The notes beneath the pieces were generated by a model that made no database searches, was not told the origin of the DNA, and saw only the letters and a list, made by a program, of their open reading frames with translations. Both the position numbers and the translations under genes were made by a program. Below are positions 33,157-41,659 of a DNA stretch of 64,000 nt, one piece after another. Numbering within the stretch: position 1 is the stretch's first letter; every line of letters starts with the position of its first letter. Source of the stretch: Couchioplanes azureus (GTDB lineage: Bacteria; Actinomycetota; Actinomycetes; Mycobacteriales; Micromonosporaceae). Location: NCBI RefSeq assembly GCF_014648355.1, contig NZ_BMQY01000012.1, forward strand, positions 1-64,000, read 5' to 3'.

Positions 33157-34901
33157 TTCGGTTCCTGATCCCCGGCGCGGACCGGGAACTCGTCCACGGC
33201 GACGAGCCGGTCGACCCGGAAGCAGTACCGGACGATCACTTCGTTCTCCCCGCTGTCGTCCCAATCCAGCAGGTAGCGACAGGTCGAGTCGGCCGGCAGG
33301 GGCGTCTCCACCGCCTTGGCGGCCAGGCGGGCGAGCGGATCCTCCGTACCGACGATGGTCTCGACGTCGGGCTGGGTCATGCCGATCCGGACGGATTCGG
33401 CCGGCGGCTCCTCGTAGGGATCGGTCCCCGGCACGACAAGTGACGCGCCGTTGAGGACTGCGGAGACCAGGGCCGGGATGCCGACCAGGCTGACGGCGAG
33501 AACCCCGGCGATTCCGCGCCGGCCGTCCAGGCTTCGCCGGTGCGCGCCGCTCCCCCGCCGGGCCGGGACGGACGCCGGGCCCGCCGCGCCGGCCGCCACG
33601 GGCCGCCCCGGCGAGCCGTCCGGCGGGCGCTGGCCGGCCAGCGGCAGCTCGGCCAGCACCCGGAAGCCGCCGCCCGCGGTGGCGCCCGCGGAGAAGACCC
33701 CGCCGAGCAGGCGCACCCGTTCCTGCACGCCGACCAGGCCCAGGCCGGTGCCCGGGGAGCACGGCGCTGTCCCCCGCACCCCGACCGGGCCGCTGGAGAC
33801 CTCGATCCTCACCCGGCCCGGACGCCGCTCGACCACCACCGCCGCCTTCGCGCCGGGCGCGTGCCGGTGGATGTTGGTGAGGCACTCCCGCACCAGCCGG
33901 TGCGCGGCGCTGCGGGCCGGCAAGGGAGCATCGGCGAGGTCGTCCCCGTGCCAGGCGAACGCCACGGGTACGCCCGCCGAGCGGGACTCCGCCACCAGCA
34001 GGGCCAGGTCGGTCCTCGTGCCGGTCTGCGCCAGCGGCTGCAGCGGCGGCTCGCCCGGGTCGGCCGAGCGCAGCATGCCGAGCGTCGAGCGGAGCTCCTG
34101 CATCGCGGCGTGGACCGTGCCACGGATCAGCCGGGCCTCGTCCGCGCCCGCCGGCGTCCCCGCCGCTGTCCCCGTCGCCCGGACTTTCGCGGCCACTGTG
34201 CTGGCCGCCCCGCTCCCCTCGCTTCCGGTGGTCTCGGTGCCGGTCGTGGCGAGTTCGAGCGCGCCGGCGTACAGCGAGATGAGGCTCAGCCGGTGGCCGA
34301 GCTGATCGTGCATCTCCTGGGCGATGCGGGACCGTTCCTGCAGCCGGGCGGCCGAATGCGCGAGCCGATAGTTGTCCTCCAGGTAATGCGCCCGCTCGCG
34401 GAGTGCCGCGACGAGCCGGTCCACCTTGCCGAGCAGCACTTGTACGCCGAACGGCAGGCCGACGCAGATGAGCAGCGCGACGGCGTGGCCGGCCAGGACG
34501 ATGGTCCAGCCGTAGTGGGCGCAGACCACGGCGACGACGAGGTCGACCAGCACCGCCAGCCCGACCGAGATGCGCAGCCGGCGCTCCGGCCGGACATGAC
34601 CGGCGGCGCGGAAGGCCGTCAACGCCAGCAGCGCGCCGGCCGCCGGCCACAGGGCGAAGAACGCGGCGGCCCCGACGAGGGCCGTGGCCGGGAACCTCAG
34701 CCGGACGAGCGCGAGGAGCACCGTGCCGCCGAGCAGGGCGAAGACCCACCCCGAGCCGGACTCGCAGTCGAAATAGGCCCACGCCGGATCGAACGACAGC
34801 TGGTCGACACCCCAGCTCACCGCGGCGACGAGGACGGCCAGGCCGAGTTGCCGCACCACCCGCCTACCGCGCCGCGCCGTGCTCCCCTCAGCCTGTGTCA
34901 C
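33153..34901 (-). CDS. DesK/NarL-type histidine kinase with an extra C-terminal membrane-anchored domain
   Basis: The 582-aa protein has about five N-terminal helices, then HisKA_3 with the phosphoacceptor in RIAQEMHDQLGHRLSLISLY. HATPase_c contains RECLTNIHRHAPGAKAAVVV and GTGLGLVGVQERVRLLGG. After the ATPase there is a Pro/Arg-rich linker, a further helix (IAGVLAVSLVGIPALVSAVLNG) and an outer domain of about 85 residues. That domain has two cysteines and the phrase VRIGMTQPDVETIVG, recalling BamE/BLIP-like folds. A sensor-like domain after the catalytic core is unusual. The start is GTG 34901; ATG 34937 is an alternative. Confidence 0.85.
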   Translation of the reverse strand: MTQAEGSTARRGRRVVRQLGLAVLVAAVSWGVDQLSFDPAWAYFDCESGSGWVFALLGGTVLLALVRLRFPATALVGAAAFFALWPAAGALLALTAFRAAGHVRPERRLRISVGLAVLVDLVVAVVCAHYGWTIVLAGHAVALLICVGLPFGVQVLLGKVDRLVAALRERAHYLEDNYRLAHSAARLQERSRIAQEMHDQLGHRLSLISLYAGALELATTGTETTGSEGSGAASTVAAKVRATGTAAGTPAGADEARLIRGTVHAAMQELRSTLGMLRSADPGEPPLQPLAQTGTRTDLALLVAESRSAGVPVAFAWHGDDLADAPLPARSAAHRLVRECLTNIHRHAPGAKAAVVVERRPGRVRIEVSSGPVGVRGTAPCSPGTGLGLVGVQERVRLLGGVFSAGATAGGGFRVLAELPLAGQRPPDGSPGRPVAAGAAGPASVPARRGSGAHRRSLDGRRGIAGVLAVSLVGIPALVSAVLNGASLVVPGTDPYEEPPAESVRIGMTQPDVETIVGTEDPLARLAAKAVETPLPADSTCRYLLDWDDSGENEVIVRYCFRVDRLVAVDEFPVRAGDQEPK

Positions 34902-35096
34902 GCCCGACAGTACGAGGCTGACCGAACCGCGGTTCATCGCGAACGGGCTGGTCAGCGACGATCCGGGCAGATACGGCCCCGCTCGCCGCACGCGACCGGG
35001 GGCGCCCGACCCCGCCGACCCTGGGTGTCCGGCGACATCGGGCGCCCGGTCGGCCCCCTTCATGCCGATGACCGTGCGTCCGGCTGCGAACGCAGG

Positions 35097-36230
35097 TCAG
35101 TCCCGCATCTCGGCGTTGTCCGCCGCGTTCTCCATCTCGCCCATCTGGCGGACCGCCGCACCGGCACCCGAACCGTTACCGCCCTGCTCGGAGCCTGGGC
35201 GCCCGTTCTGTCCACCCTGCTGGTTGCCATTGTTCTGCTGGTTGTCGTACTGGTTCTGCCGGCCGTTCCGACCACCCTGGTTGCCGTTCTGGCCTTGGTT
35301 GTTGTTCTGGCCCTGGTTGTTGTTCTGGCCCTGGTTGTTGTTCTGGCCCTGGTTGTTGTTCTGGCCCTTGCACCGGTCCTGACCCTGCTGGTTCTGACCC
35401 TGCTGGTTCTGACCCTGCTGGTTCTGACCCTGCTGGTTCTGACCCTGCTGGTTCTGACCCTGCTGGTTCTGACCCTGCTGGTTCTGACCCTGCTGGTTCT
35501 GCCGGGCACCCTGTTGCGCCGCGCGCAGCTGCGCGAGCGCCTGGCGCGCGTTGTTGAGCGCCTGAATAGCGCTTCCTCTCGCGGCACGCAGCTGTTCGAC
35601 CGCTGCCCGCGCATTGGCGGCCTTGTTCTGCGCGTCCTGCTGCGCCGCATTGTTGCCCCTGTTGGCCGCCGCGTTCCGCTGCGCCGCCTGCGCGGCCTGC
35701 ACCGCCCGCTGCGCCTTCGCCCGCGCCGCCCGGAACTGCCTCAACTGCGTGAAGAAGGTCTGCCGCGCGGCTTGGAACTGGTTCTGAGCCTGTTGCACGC
35801 CACCCTGCTGGTTCTGGCCCTGTCCCTGACCCTGGTCCTGGCCTTGGCCCTGGTTCTGGCCCTGGCCCTGGCCCTGGCCCTGCCCCTGGTTCTGCCCCTG
35901 GCCCTGGTTCTGCCCCTGGCCCTGGTTCTGCCCCTGACCCTGGTTCTGCCCCTGACCCTGGTCCTGGTTTTGGCCTTTGCCTTGGCCCTGGCCCTGGTTC
36001 CGGCCCTGGTTCTGGTTCTGACCTTGGTTCTGGTTGTTCTGGTTGCGGCCGGCTCCGGCGGTGTTCGCGCCACGTCCGGAGAGGGCAAGCACGTCGCAGT
36101 TGTTCCGGACGGTGCGGTTGCCCTCCAGCGCCGAACTGATGCCCGGAATCGTCGCCATCGTGCCGGCCGCCGCCACCGCGGCCACGACCACGGCGATCTT
36201 GATTCCCTTCCTTCCCTTCCTGCTTTGCAT
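35097..36230 (-). CDS. Exported Q/N-rich tandem-repeat protein with prion-like composition
   Basis: The 377-aa protein starts with a basic, hydrophobic export signal (KGIKIAVVVAAVAAAGTMATI). Three low-complexity zones follow: QGQNQ-type repeats at 62-142, eight perfect QNQQG repeats at 244-283, and four GQNNNQ repeats at 289-312. A helical, Ala/Gln/Arg-rich stretch (145-240, QFQAARQTFFTQLRQFRAARA, likely coiled coil) lies between the first two zones. Only two cysteines exist, 45 and 287. AGGAGGTAA lies just before the ATG. No family is recognised. Composition resembles amyloid- or phase-separating Q/N domains. The gene is bounded by its own promoter region and a repeat-rich gap. Confidence 0.8.
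   Translation of the reverse strand: MQSRKGRKGIKIAVVVAAVAAAGTMATIPGISSALEGNRTVRNNCDVLALSGRGANTAGAGRNQNNQNQGQNQNQGRNQGQGQGKGQNQDQGQGQNQGQGQNQGQGQNQGQGQNQGQGQGQGQGQNQGQGQDQGQGQGQNQQGGVQQAQNQFQAARQTFFTQLRQFRAARAKAQRAVQAAQAAQRNAAANRGNNAAQQDAQNKAANARAAVEQLRAARGSAIQALNNARQALAQLRAAQQGARQNQQGQNQQGQNQQGQNQQGQNQQGQNQQGQNQQGQNQQGQDRCKGQNNNQGQNNNQGQNNNQGQNNNQGQNGNQGGRNGRQNQYDNQQNNGNQQGGQNGRPGSEQGGNGSGAGAAVRQMGEMENAADNAEMRD
35290..35501 (-). repeat. Intragenic 18-bp and 15-bp tandem repeats in the Q/N-rich gene
   Basis: A near-perfect 15-bp unit (tgctggttctgaccc on the plus strand) is repeated seven times plus a partial copy at 35386-35501. It encodes the QNQQG repeats. Just downstream in gene direction, an 18-bp unit (ctggttgttgttctggcc) occurs about four times at 35290-35366 and encodes GQNNNQ. 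Both units are multiples of three, so copy-number change would lengthen or shorten the protein without a frameshift. Confidence 0.9.
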
Positions 36231-36738
36231 GGTTACCTCCTCGAAATCGGCTGCGCTTCGGGTGACAGCTGACCGTTTCTACGGGACCGGCAACGCATTC
36301 GGTTCAATGCTGGGAAATAATTCTTCAAGCGCCATTGAAAGACAAAAGGAGGTATGCCCCGCGCCATTTTCGACGGGGGCATTCCTCGTTCAACCAGTTG
36401 TTGCGTACGGCAGTGCAAAAGTGAACGCAGATTGCGAGCTACCGTCCGGTCCCCGGGATCTCGTCGGCGCCGAATCGGCGATCCATCGACATCCCGGATC
36501 GACATCAACAATCGCAGGAAAGTCCGCGCCGTTCTTCTACCGAGCGACCCGGACGCCTCTACCGATCGGGAGAGCGGCCCTCCGGCGGCCGGCTTCGTTA
36601 CGGCCGACGGCGGCTCTTCGCCGCGCCAGGCGACCCGGTCCTGCACAACTCGGCCCGGCGACCCGGTGCGACCCGATGGCCCACGGCCACAGCCAGGACC
36701 AGAGCCACAACCGGAGCTACGACCACGGCCACAGCTAC

Positions 36739-36801
<63 letters not shown>

Positions 36802-36830
36802 TACGCAGCTACAGCGACAGCCACAGCTAC

Positions 36831-36950
36831 GACCACGGCCAAGGCCACGGCCACAGCTACGACCACGGCCAAGGCCACGGCCACAGCTACGACCACGGCC
36901 AAGGCCACGGCCACAGCTACGACCACGGCCAAGGCCACGGCCACGGCTTC
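36831..36950 (+). repeat. 30-bp minisatellite, four units
   Basis: Three identical 30-bp units and one variant start with GACCACGGCCAAGGCCACGG at 36831, 36861, 36891 and 36921; the last ends GGCTTC instead of AGCTAC. In the frame that ends at 36977 each unit encodes DHGQGHGHSY. Confidence 0.92.
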
Positions 36951-37160
36951 GACCGCGGCTACGGCCCGGCCCGGTGAGCCGGCTGTTTGCGGCGACGGAC
37001 GCGCTGCTGGTACACATCGGCTTCGACGTGACCGGCCACCCCTTGACGGGGCGACGACGCGGCGACACGGCGTGGTCGCCGGGCGTGGCACGATCCGGGG
37101 ATTCATGATCTTGCCTCCGCGGTGGATCATAGGCGCGGGCACGACGGGGTGAGAGGGATC

Positions 37161-38381
37161 ATGAGAACTGGTGAAGTGACCGGCCGGGCCGGACGGCGGC
37201 CGTGGCGCACGATCGTGGCGGTGCTCGCGGCCGCGAGCGTGCTGGGCAGTGCCGGATGCAGCGGTGGCGACAAACCGGCCACCGCGGCGGCCAAGGTCGG
37301 CGCGAGCGCGTCCGCGTCCCCGTCCGCGCAGCCCGCCGTGGTCACCGTGGCGGTGAAGACGCCGGCCACCGGCGCCACCCGGGTCGCGGCCAGCACCGCC
37401 ATCGCGTACACGACGCAGCACCCCGCAGGCACCACCGTCGAGGTCAAGGACGCCGACGGCAAGCCGGTCAAGGGTGTGCTCGACACCGACGCCAAGGAGT
37501 TCCGCCCGGCCAAGGCGCTCGCCTGGGGCAAGAAGTACACCGTGACGGTCCGCGGCGCGACCGCGGGCGACAGCGCCACCAGCACCTTCACGGTGATGAA
37601 GAAGCCCTCGAAGCTGGTCACCGCGGACAGTTACCTCCGCGACGGCGCCACCGTCGGGGTCGGCATGCCGTTGATGGTCACCTTCAGCCACGGGGTCGGC
37701 AAGAAGCACCGCGCCGAGGTGGAGCGCCGGATGAAGGTCACGGCCACGCCCGTACAGGAAGGGACCTGGCACTGGCTCAGCTCGACCGTCGTGCACTACC
37801 GCCCCAAGGTCTTCTGGCAGCCGCGGACGAAGATCTCCTACCGGCTGGCGCTCAAGGGCGTGCCCATGGGCGGCGGCTGGTACGGCGAATCGGACTCCAC
37901 CTTCGACGTCGAGATCGGCCAGTCGCTGGTCATGACCGTGGACAACAAAACCAAGCAGATGACCGTCAAGCGGGCCGGCAAGGTCGTCAAGAAGATCCCG
38001 GTCAGCATGGGTAAGCCCGGGTTTCCCACGGTCAGCGGCACGATGCTGGTGATGGAGAAGGAGCGCCGCACCGTCTTCAACACCATCGGCCGGTTCACCG
38101 GCGAGGACGCCTACAACCTGGAGGTCGAGTACGCCCAGCGGCTGACCTGGGGCGGCCAGTACATCCACGCCGCTCCCTGGTCGAACTGGGCCCAGGGCCA
38201 GACCAACGTCTCCCACGGCTGCCTGAACGTCTCCCAGGGGCTCGGCGAGTGGCTCTTCGAGAACACGCTGATCGGCGACCCGGTCACCATCACCGGCACC
38301 GGTGAGCACGTCGCGGAGGGCGACGGCTGGACCGACTGGAACATGAGCTGGAAGGACTACAAGAAGGGCAGCGCGCTGTAG
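37161..38381 (+). CDS. Lipoprotein L,D-transpeptidase (YkuD domain, LdtMt2-like)
   Basis: The 406-aa protein has a lipobox LGSAGC (Cys34) and an Ala/Ser/Pro-rich spacer. Two Ig-like domains follow (about 55-145 and 150-255). The C-terminal YkuD catalytic domain (about 258-380) carries the active-site motif in NVSHGCLNVS (Cys about 354). This is the arrangement of mycobacterial Ldts that make 3-3 peptidoglycan cross-links. It should be anchored outside the membrane. The ATG at 37161 is preceded by GAGAGGG. A powerful hairpin follows downstream. Confidence 0.93.
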   Translation: MRTGEVTGRAGRRPWRTIVAVLAAASVLGSAGCSGGDKPATAAAKVGASASASPSAQPAVVTVAVKTPATGATRVAASTAIAYTTQHPAGTTVEVKDADGKPVKGVLDTDAKEFRPAKALAWGKKYTVTVRGATAGDSATSTFTVMKKPSKLVTADSYLRDGATVGVGMPLMVTFSHGVGKKHRAEVERRMKVTATPVQEGTWHWLSSTVVHYRPKVFWQPRTKISYRLALKGVPMGGGWYGESDSTFDVEIGQSLVMTVDNKTKQMTVKRAGKVVKKIPVSMGKPGFPTVSGTMLVMEKERRTVFNTIGRFTGEDAYNLEVEYAQRLTWGGQYIHAAPWSNWAQGQTNVSHGCLNVSQGLGEWLFENTLIGDPVTITGTGEHVAEGDGWTDWNMSWKDYKKGSAL

Positions 38382-38491
38382 CCGCGCAGGACGACGGCAG
38401 TAGCGGAGCAGCGGTCGCAGCCCGGGCACGGACCGAGCCATGAGAGAGGCGGCGGGCTTCCGCGCCCGTCCGCGTCGCTCAGCAGTGGATG

Positions 38492-38534
38492 GCAGCCGCC
38501 CTGGCCACGGACCCGCCGTGGCCGGGGCGGCTGC
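38492..38534. terminator. 19-bp stem hairpin between convergent genes
   Basis: The arms 38492-38510 (GCAGCCGCCCTGGCCACGG) and 38516-38534 pair over 19 bp with one wobble, around a 5-base loop. It lies between the L,D-transpeptidase and the convergent CBS gene and can act for both. The rest of the 224-bp gap shows no gene. Confidence 0.75.
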
Positions 38535-38605
38535 TTGCGCGATTCGTCCGGTCGATCGCCGCGCCGGCGCGGGCCGGGACCGGCCGGCGGGGCCGGCCTC
38601 GGTCG

Positions 38606-39022
38606 TCAGGGTGTGGAGATGGCGTCCATCAGGTCGCCGACCGACCGGTCCGGCAGCGCGCGAGCGACGTCGGCCAGCGCGACGATGCCGACCAGCTGGT
38701 GTCCGTCGATGACCGGCAGGCGCCTGACCTTGTACTGGCCCATGGTGCGCAGAATCTCGTCGGCGTCGTCATCGGCACCGATGGTCACGGGTTTGCCCTG
38801 CGCCACATCGGCCGCGGTCACCTCCGCCGGGTCGCGGTCAGCCGCGATCGTCTTGATGACGATGTCGCGGTCGGTGAGCATGCCCTTGAGCTGGTTGTCC
38901 TCGCCGCAGATCGGCAGGGAGCCCACGTTCAGCTCGGCCATCTTGTGGGCGGCCTCGGCGAGCGTCTCGCGGTCTTTGACGCAGGTGACGTCTGCGGTCA
39001 TGATCTCTCGTGCGGTGGTCAT
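38606..39022 (-). CDS. Tandem CBS-domain protein
   Basis: The 138-aa protein is two CBS motifs: TAREIMTADVTCVKDRETLAEAAHKMAELNVGSLPI...GMLTDRDIVIKTI and TAADVAQGKPVTIGADDDADEILRTMGQYKVRRLPV...GIVALADVARAL. It has the length and GLPVID/DRDIV signatures of stand-alone CBS pairs that bind adenine nucleotides. Several actinobacterial homologues are stress- or dormancy-induced. The ATG at 39022 lies six bases after AAGGAG; GTG 39025 is too close. Confidence 0.92.
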   Translation of the reverse strand: MTTAREIMTADVTCVKDRETLAEAAHKMAELNVGSLPICGEDNQLKGMLTDRDIVIKTIAADRDPAEVTAADVAQGKPVTIGADDDADEILRTMGQYKVRRLPVIDGHQLVGIVALADVARALPDRSVGDLMDAISTP

Positions 39023-39174
39023 CACGGACTCCTTCGCGTGGGACGAACGTCGTGCACAACGTCTTGGTCAACACCGAGATACCCGCTCCCGGCGGCCTTC
39101 AACGCGATCAACCCACCGATCGCTCGACCGATCCTGCGGCGTGAGACCAGTGAATCCCCTGTGCCGTACGTGTT

Positions 39175-39269
39175 CGCTGAGCCGCTGCCCAACCGACACG
39201 CTGAGCCGCTGCCAACCGACACGCTGAGCCGCTGCCCAACCGTCACGCTGAGCCGCTGCCCCACCGTCA
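39175..39269. repeat. Four tandem copies of a 24-bp repeat
   Basis: The unit begins CGCTGAGCCGCTGCCCAACC and is repeated at 39175, 39199 (one base shorter), 39222 and 39246. The copies lie in the 244-bp gap upstream of the CBS gene and reach into the stop codon of the next gene (39267-39269). No open frame explains them. A role as a regulatory or slipped-strand repeat is possible. Confidence 0.85.
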
Positions 39270-40031
39270 CTGCGTCATCGCGGTCGCGCTGCGCTCTGCC
39301 CGGCACCGGCCCGACAGCCCCGTAGTCCGGTGGGTCGCGGACCAGACGTCGCCGGTCGTTTGCTCGGCGAGCCGGCGCTCACCCAGCAGACGCAATGTCG
39401 CCCGGACGGTCCGTTCGGGATGTCCGATCGCCCGGGCGATCTCCACCGGCCCGGCCGGCCGTCGGGCCAGCTCGTCCAGGACCGGTTCCTGGCAGGCCCA
39501 GACGCGGTCGCGGACGACGATCTGCACGGCCTTGCCCAGCAACGCCACCACCGCTGCGGCGACGAGCGCCCACGGCAGCAGGCGATCGGTCCGTCCGCCG
39601 GCGACCGCCGCTATGTACAACCATGTCGTGAGCAGGGTGAGGTAGATGACCCAGCTCCCCAGCTCGACACCCACCACCCCCAGGTGCAGGGCGGGGCCGT
39701 CGCGGAACTGACCGATGCCCGGAGGGACCCGCAGCAGCTGCTCGATTTCGGCCGCCTGGTGGCGAAGCCGGATGCATTCGGCGATCTGCCTGATCTCGTA
39801 GAGAAAGAGCCCGAAGGTCACCGCGAAGGCGAAGAATCCCACCGGCACCGCCCAGCGCAGGCCGGGTCCCCGGCTCTGGTCGGCGGAGCGCACGACCACC
39901 AGCACGCCGGCACTGGCGGCGACCGGGAACAGCGCCAGCAGCTTGCCGCGGAAGTCCGTGATGGCGGCATGCGCCTTGCAGATCTCCGTGTACTGCAGCT
40001 CGAGGACGGACCGCTGCGGGTCGGTGGACAT
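39267..40031 (-). CDS. Four-helix membrane protein with C-terminal winged-helix-like domain
   Basis: The 254-aa protein opens with a helical segment (LELQYTEICKAHAAITDFRGKLLALF) running into two membrane helices (VAASAGVLVVV, WAVPVGFFAFAVTFGLFLYEI). A second helix pair follows at about 125-180. The C-terminal 70 residues (VLDELARRPAGPVEIARAIGHPERTVRATLRLLGERRLAE) read as a winged helix-turn-helix. Such membrane-bound DNA-binding layout would be a one-component sensor, but the helix-turn-helix could also be a protein-contact domain. The start is ATG 40031, or 40043. Confidence 0.65.
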   Translation of the reverse strand: MSTDPQRSVLELQYTEICKAHAAITDFRGKLLALFPVAASAGVLVVVRSADQSRGPGLRWAVPVGFFAFAVTFGLFLYEIRQIAECIRLRHQAAEIEQLLRVPPGIGQFRDGPALHLGVVGVELGSWVIYLTLLTTWLYIAAVAGGRTDRLLPWALVAAAVVALLGKAVQIVVRDRVWACQEPVLDELARRPAGPVEIARAIGHPERTVRATLRLLGERRLAEQTTGDVWSATHRTTGLSGRCRAERSATAMTQ

Positions 40032-40107
40032 GGAGCCATCCAAGCCCGCCGCAGACCGCGACGCCGTCAGGTGACCGACATTTCAGCACCGCGACGGCGC
40101 ACAGCGG

Positions 40108-40578
40108 TCACAGAGGTCCCAGCACCACGTCGCGGTCCTCGGACAGCGTCAGCGTCTCCAGGACAGTGAGGAGCTGGCGTTCCTCGTACCTGAAGTGCGA
40201 CTCCATGATTGCCGCCACACCCTCCAGATGCTTCTGCAGCTCCGCGCGCGGAGCGGCGCGGGATACGGCGGCCTGCAACCCGGCCACCAGGTGAGCGATC
40301 ATCGAGTGGTCCTGCCGCAGATAGTGCAGCGCGTCGCGCAGGTGCGGGTATCTCTCGGCGACCGCGGGGAAGAGGTGACGGTCCTCGCCCTCGTGGTGGG
40401 CCGTGAGTGCGGTGCAGAACCCATGACAGAACAGCAGCAGGTCTCTGGCCACCGGCTCGATCGCCTCGCCGCCGGCGACTGCCTGCCGGGTCACGGCCAG
40501 GGCCTCGCGCAGCCTGTCGTGGACGCTGCGCAGCTCCCGGCTCCAGGCGACCAGCCTGGTCTTCTCGCCCTCACCCAC
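40108..40578 (-). CDS. Hemerythrin HHE-domain protein
   Basis: The 156-aa protein has the four-helix HHE pattern of iron ligands: a His in VHDRLREAL, HHEGEDRHLFPAV (H-x3-E plus a downstream H), a His-Asp pair in YLRQDHSMIAHLV, and HFRYEERQLL. This fits actinobacterial HHE proteins that bind oxygen, NO or iron. The start is GTG 40578. It is divergent from the M23 peptidase gene. Confidence 0.87.
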   Translation of the reverse strand: MGEGEKTRLVAWSRELRSVHDRLREALAVTRQAVAGGEAIEPVARDLLLFCHGFCTALTAHHEGEDRHLFPAVAERYPHLRDALHYLRQDHSMIAHLVAGLQAAVSRAAPRAELQKHLEGVAAIMESHFRYEERQLLTVLETLTLSEDRDVVLGPL

Positions 40579-40747
40579 GGGTGAAGGGCGAAGGGCCGAC
40601 GATCATCATCGTCGTGCTCCCCTCGGTCCGGCGCCTCCATGCCTGACACGGTCTGCCACCGGCACGCGACGCTGTAGCCCATCCTAGCCACTGCCTTCGG
40701 CCGCCCACCGGCGCGTCCCGGCATTGTCGCGATCTGCCATCCTGGGG

Positions 40748-41389
40748 ATGGTGACAGCTCATCGAGGCACCCGGGTACGCCGCGGTATCGTCGTCGCGGT
40801 CCTGGGACTCGGCCTGGTCGGCGCCGCCGCGATCATCGTGCCGATGCTGCGGCCTCCGGGGCCTCGCCCCGCCTTCCAGCTTCCCGTGCCGTGCGGCGAG
40901 ACCTGGACGCTCGGCACCTACCCGGGACACGACGACCACGACGTGGACCTCTTCCCCGCCAAGGGGGAACCGTGGGGCCGGCCGGTACTCGCGTCCGCCT
41001 CGGGCACCGTCACGGAGGCCGGGATCAACGGGACCTTGGGCGGACGCACCCCGGACGACCCCGACGGCCCCCGCGGCCGGGGCGGCGGCTACTGGGTGAA
41101 GATCGATCACGGCGGGAAGTGGAAGACGCTGTATCTGCACATGCTCGAACCGCCGCTGGTCCGCGAGGGGCAGCACGTGCGGCGAGGGGACCAGATCGGC
41201 CGCATCGGCAGCACGGGCGACTCCGGCGCACCGCATCTGCACTACGAACAACACCGAGGCTTCGAGAAGGTCGAGACGTACTTCGACGGTGTGCCGTCGG
41301 GGATCACCAGCGACGACCGGGAGTATTCGGTCTCCCGCCGCAGCAACAACTGCGACGCCGGTGCCGGCGAAACCGGCCCGCAGAAATGA
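40748..41389 (+). CDS. Membrane-anchored M23-type peptidase
   Basis: The 213-aa protein has one N-terminal helix (GIVVAVLGLGLVGAAAIIVPML) and an M23/LytM-like domain. The domain is recognised from GRPVLASASGTVTEAG, YWVKIDHGGKWKTLYLHM, VRRGDQIGRIGSTGDSGAPHLHYE. HLHYE supplies the C-terminal zinc ligand. The first ligand motif is HDVD rather than the usual HxxxD, so the metal site is a variant and activity is not certain. It would act on peptidoglycan outside the membrane. The ATG at 40748 is used. Confidence 0.82.
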   Translation: MVTAHRGTRVRRGIVVAVLGLGLVGAAAIIVPMLRPPGPRPAFQLPVPCGETWTLGTYPGHDDHDVDLFPAKGEPWGRPVLASASGTVTEAGINGTLGGRTPDDPDGPRGRGGGYWVKIDHGGKWKTLYLHMLEPPLVREGQHVRRGDQIGRIGSTGDSGAPHLHYEQHRGFEKVETYFDGVPSGITSDDREYSVSRRSNNCDAGAGETGPQK

Positions 41390-41410
41390 CGATCGGGCAT
41401 TGAGCCGGCA

Positions 41411-41440
41411 TTGACAGATGCCTATCACGTTGGGTTGAAT
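41411..41440 (+). promoter_or_regulatory. Sigma-70-type promoter upstream of the phosphoesterase operon
   Basis: A consensus -35 TTGACA (41411-41416) is followed after 17-18 bp by GTTGAAT as a -10. It drives the three-gene operon beginning at 41660 and leaves a 5' leader of about 210 nt. Within the leader CGCGTCT (about 41517) can pair with AGACGCG (about 41552), so a structured leader is possible, but no known riboswitch was recognised. Confidence 0.5.
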
Positions 41441-41659
41441 CACCGGCACGGCTCGGCGCGGCATCCCATCTGCGGGTGTGACGCGCTCAGTGAACTCGTT
41501 CTGACCCGGCCGTCTCGCGTCTGCGCCGCCCCGTACCTCCAGGGTGAGAGAGACGCGTGTGTCGCCGCGCTCGCGGTGGCTCGGAGGCCGGGTCGTCCCA
41601 TCGCAGTGAGCTCCCGCCTCCTTCGCTTGGCGAACTGGATCCCCTGACCGGGAGGCGAC

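Noticed and set aside
32482..34782. 766-aa minus-strand ORF ending with the response regulator
   Set aside because: Only the last 224 residues are regulator sequence; the upstream part is an out-of-frame reading of the kinase gene.
36831..36950. 30-bp tandem repeats as a CRISPR array
   Set aside because: The units are directly adjacent with no spacers and no cas genes are present.
39022..39306. 94-aa minus-strand ORF over the 24-bp repeats
   Set aside because: It only translates the repeats, overlaps the stop of the next gene and lacks a ribosome-binding site.
41441..41659. Riboswitch in the leader of the phosphoesterase operon
   Set aside because: A single 7-bp pairing is visible, but no conserved riboswitch core motif could be recognised.
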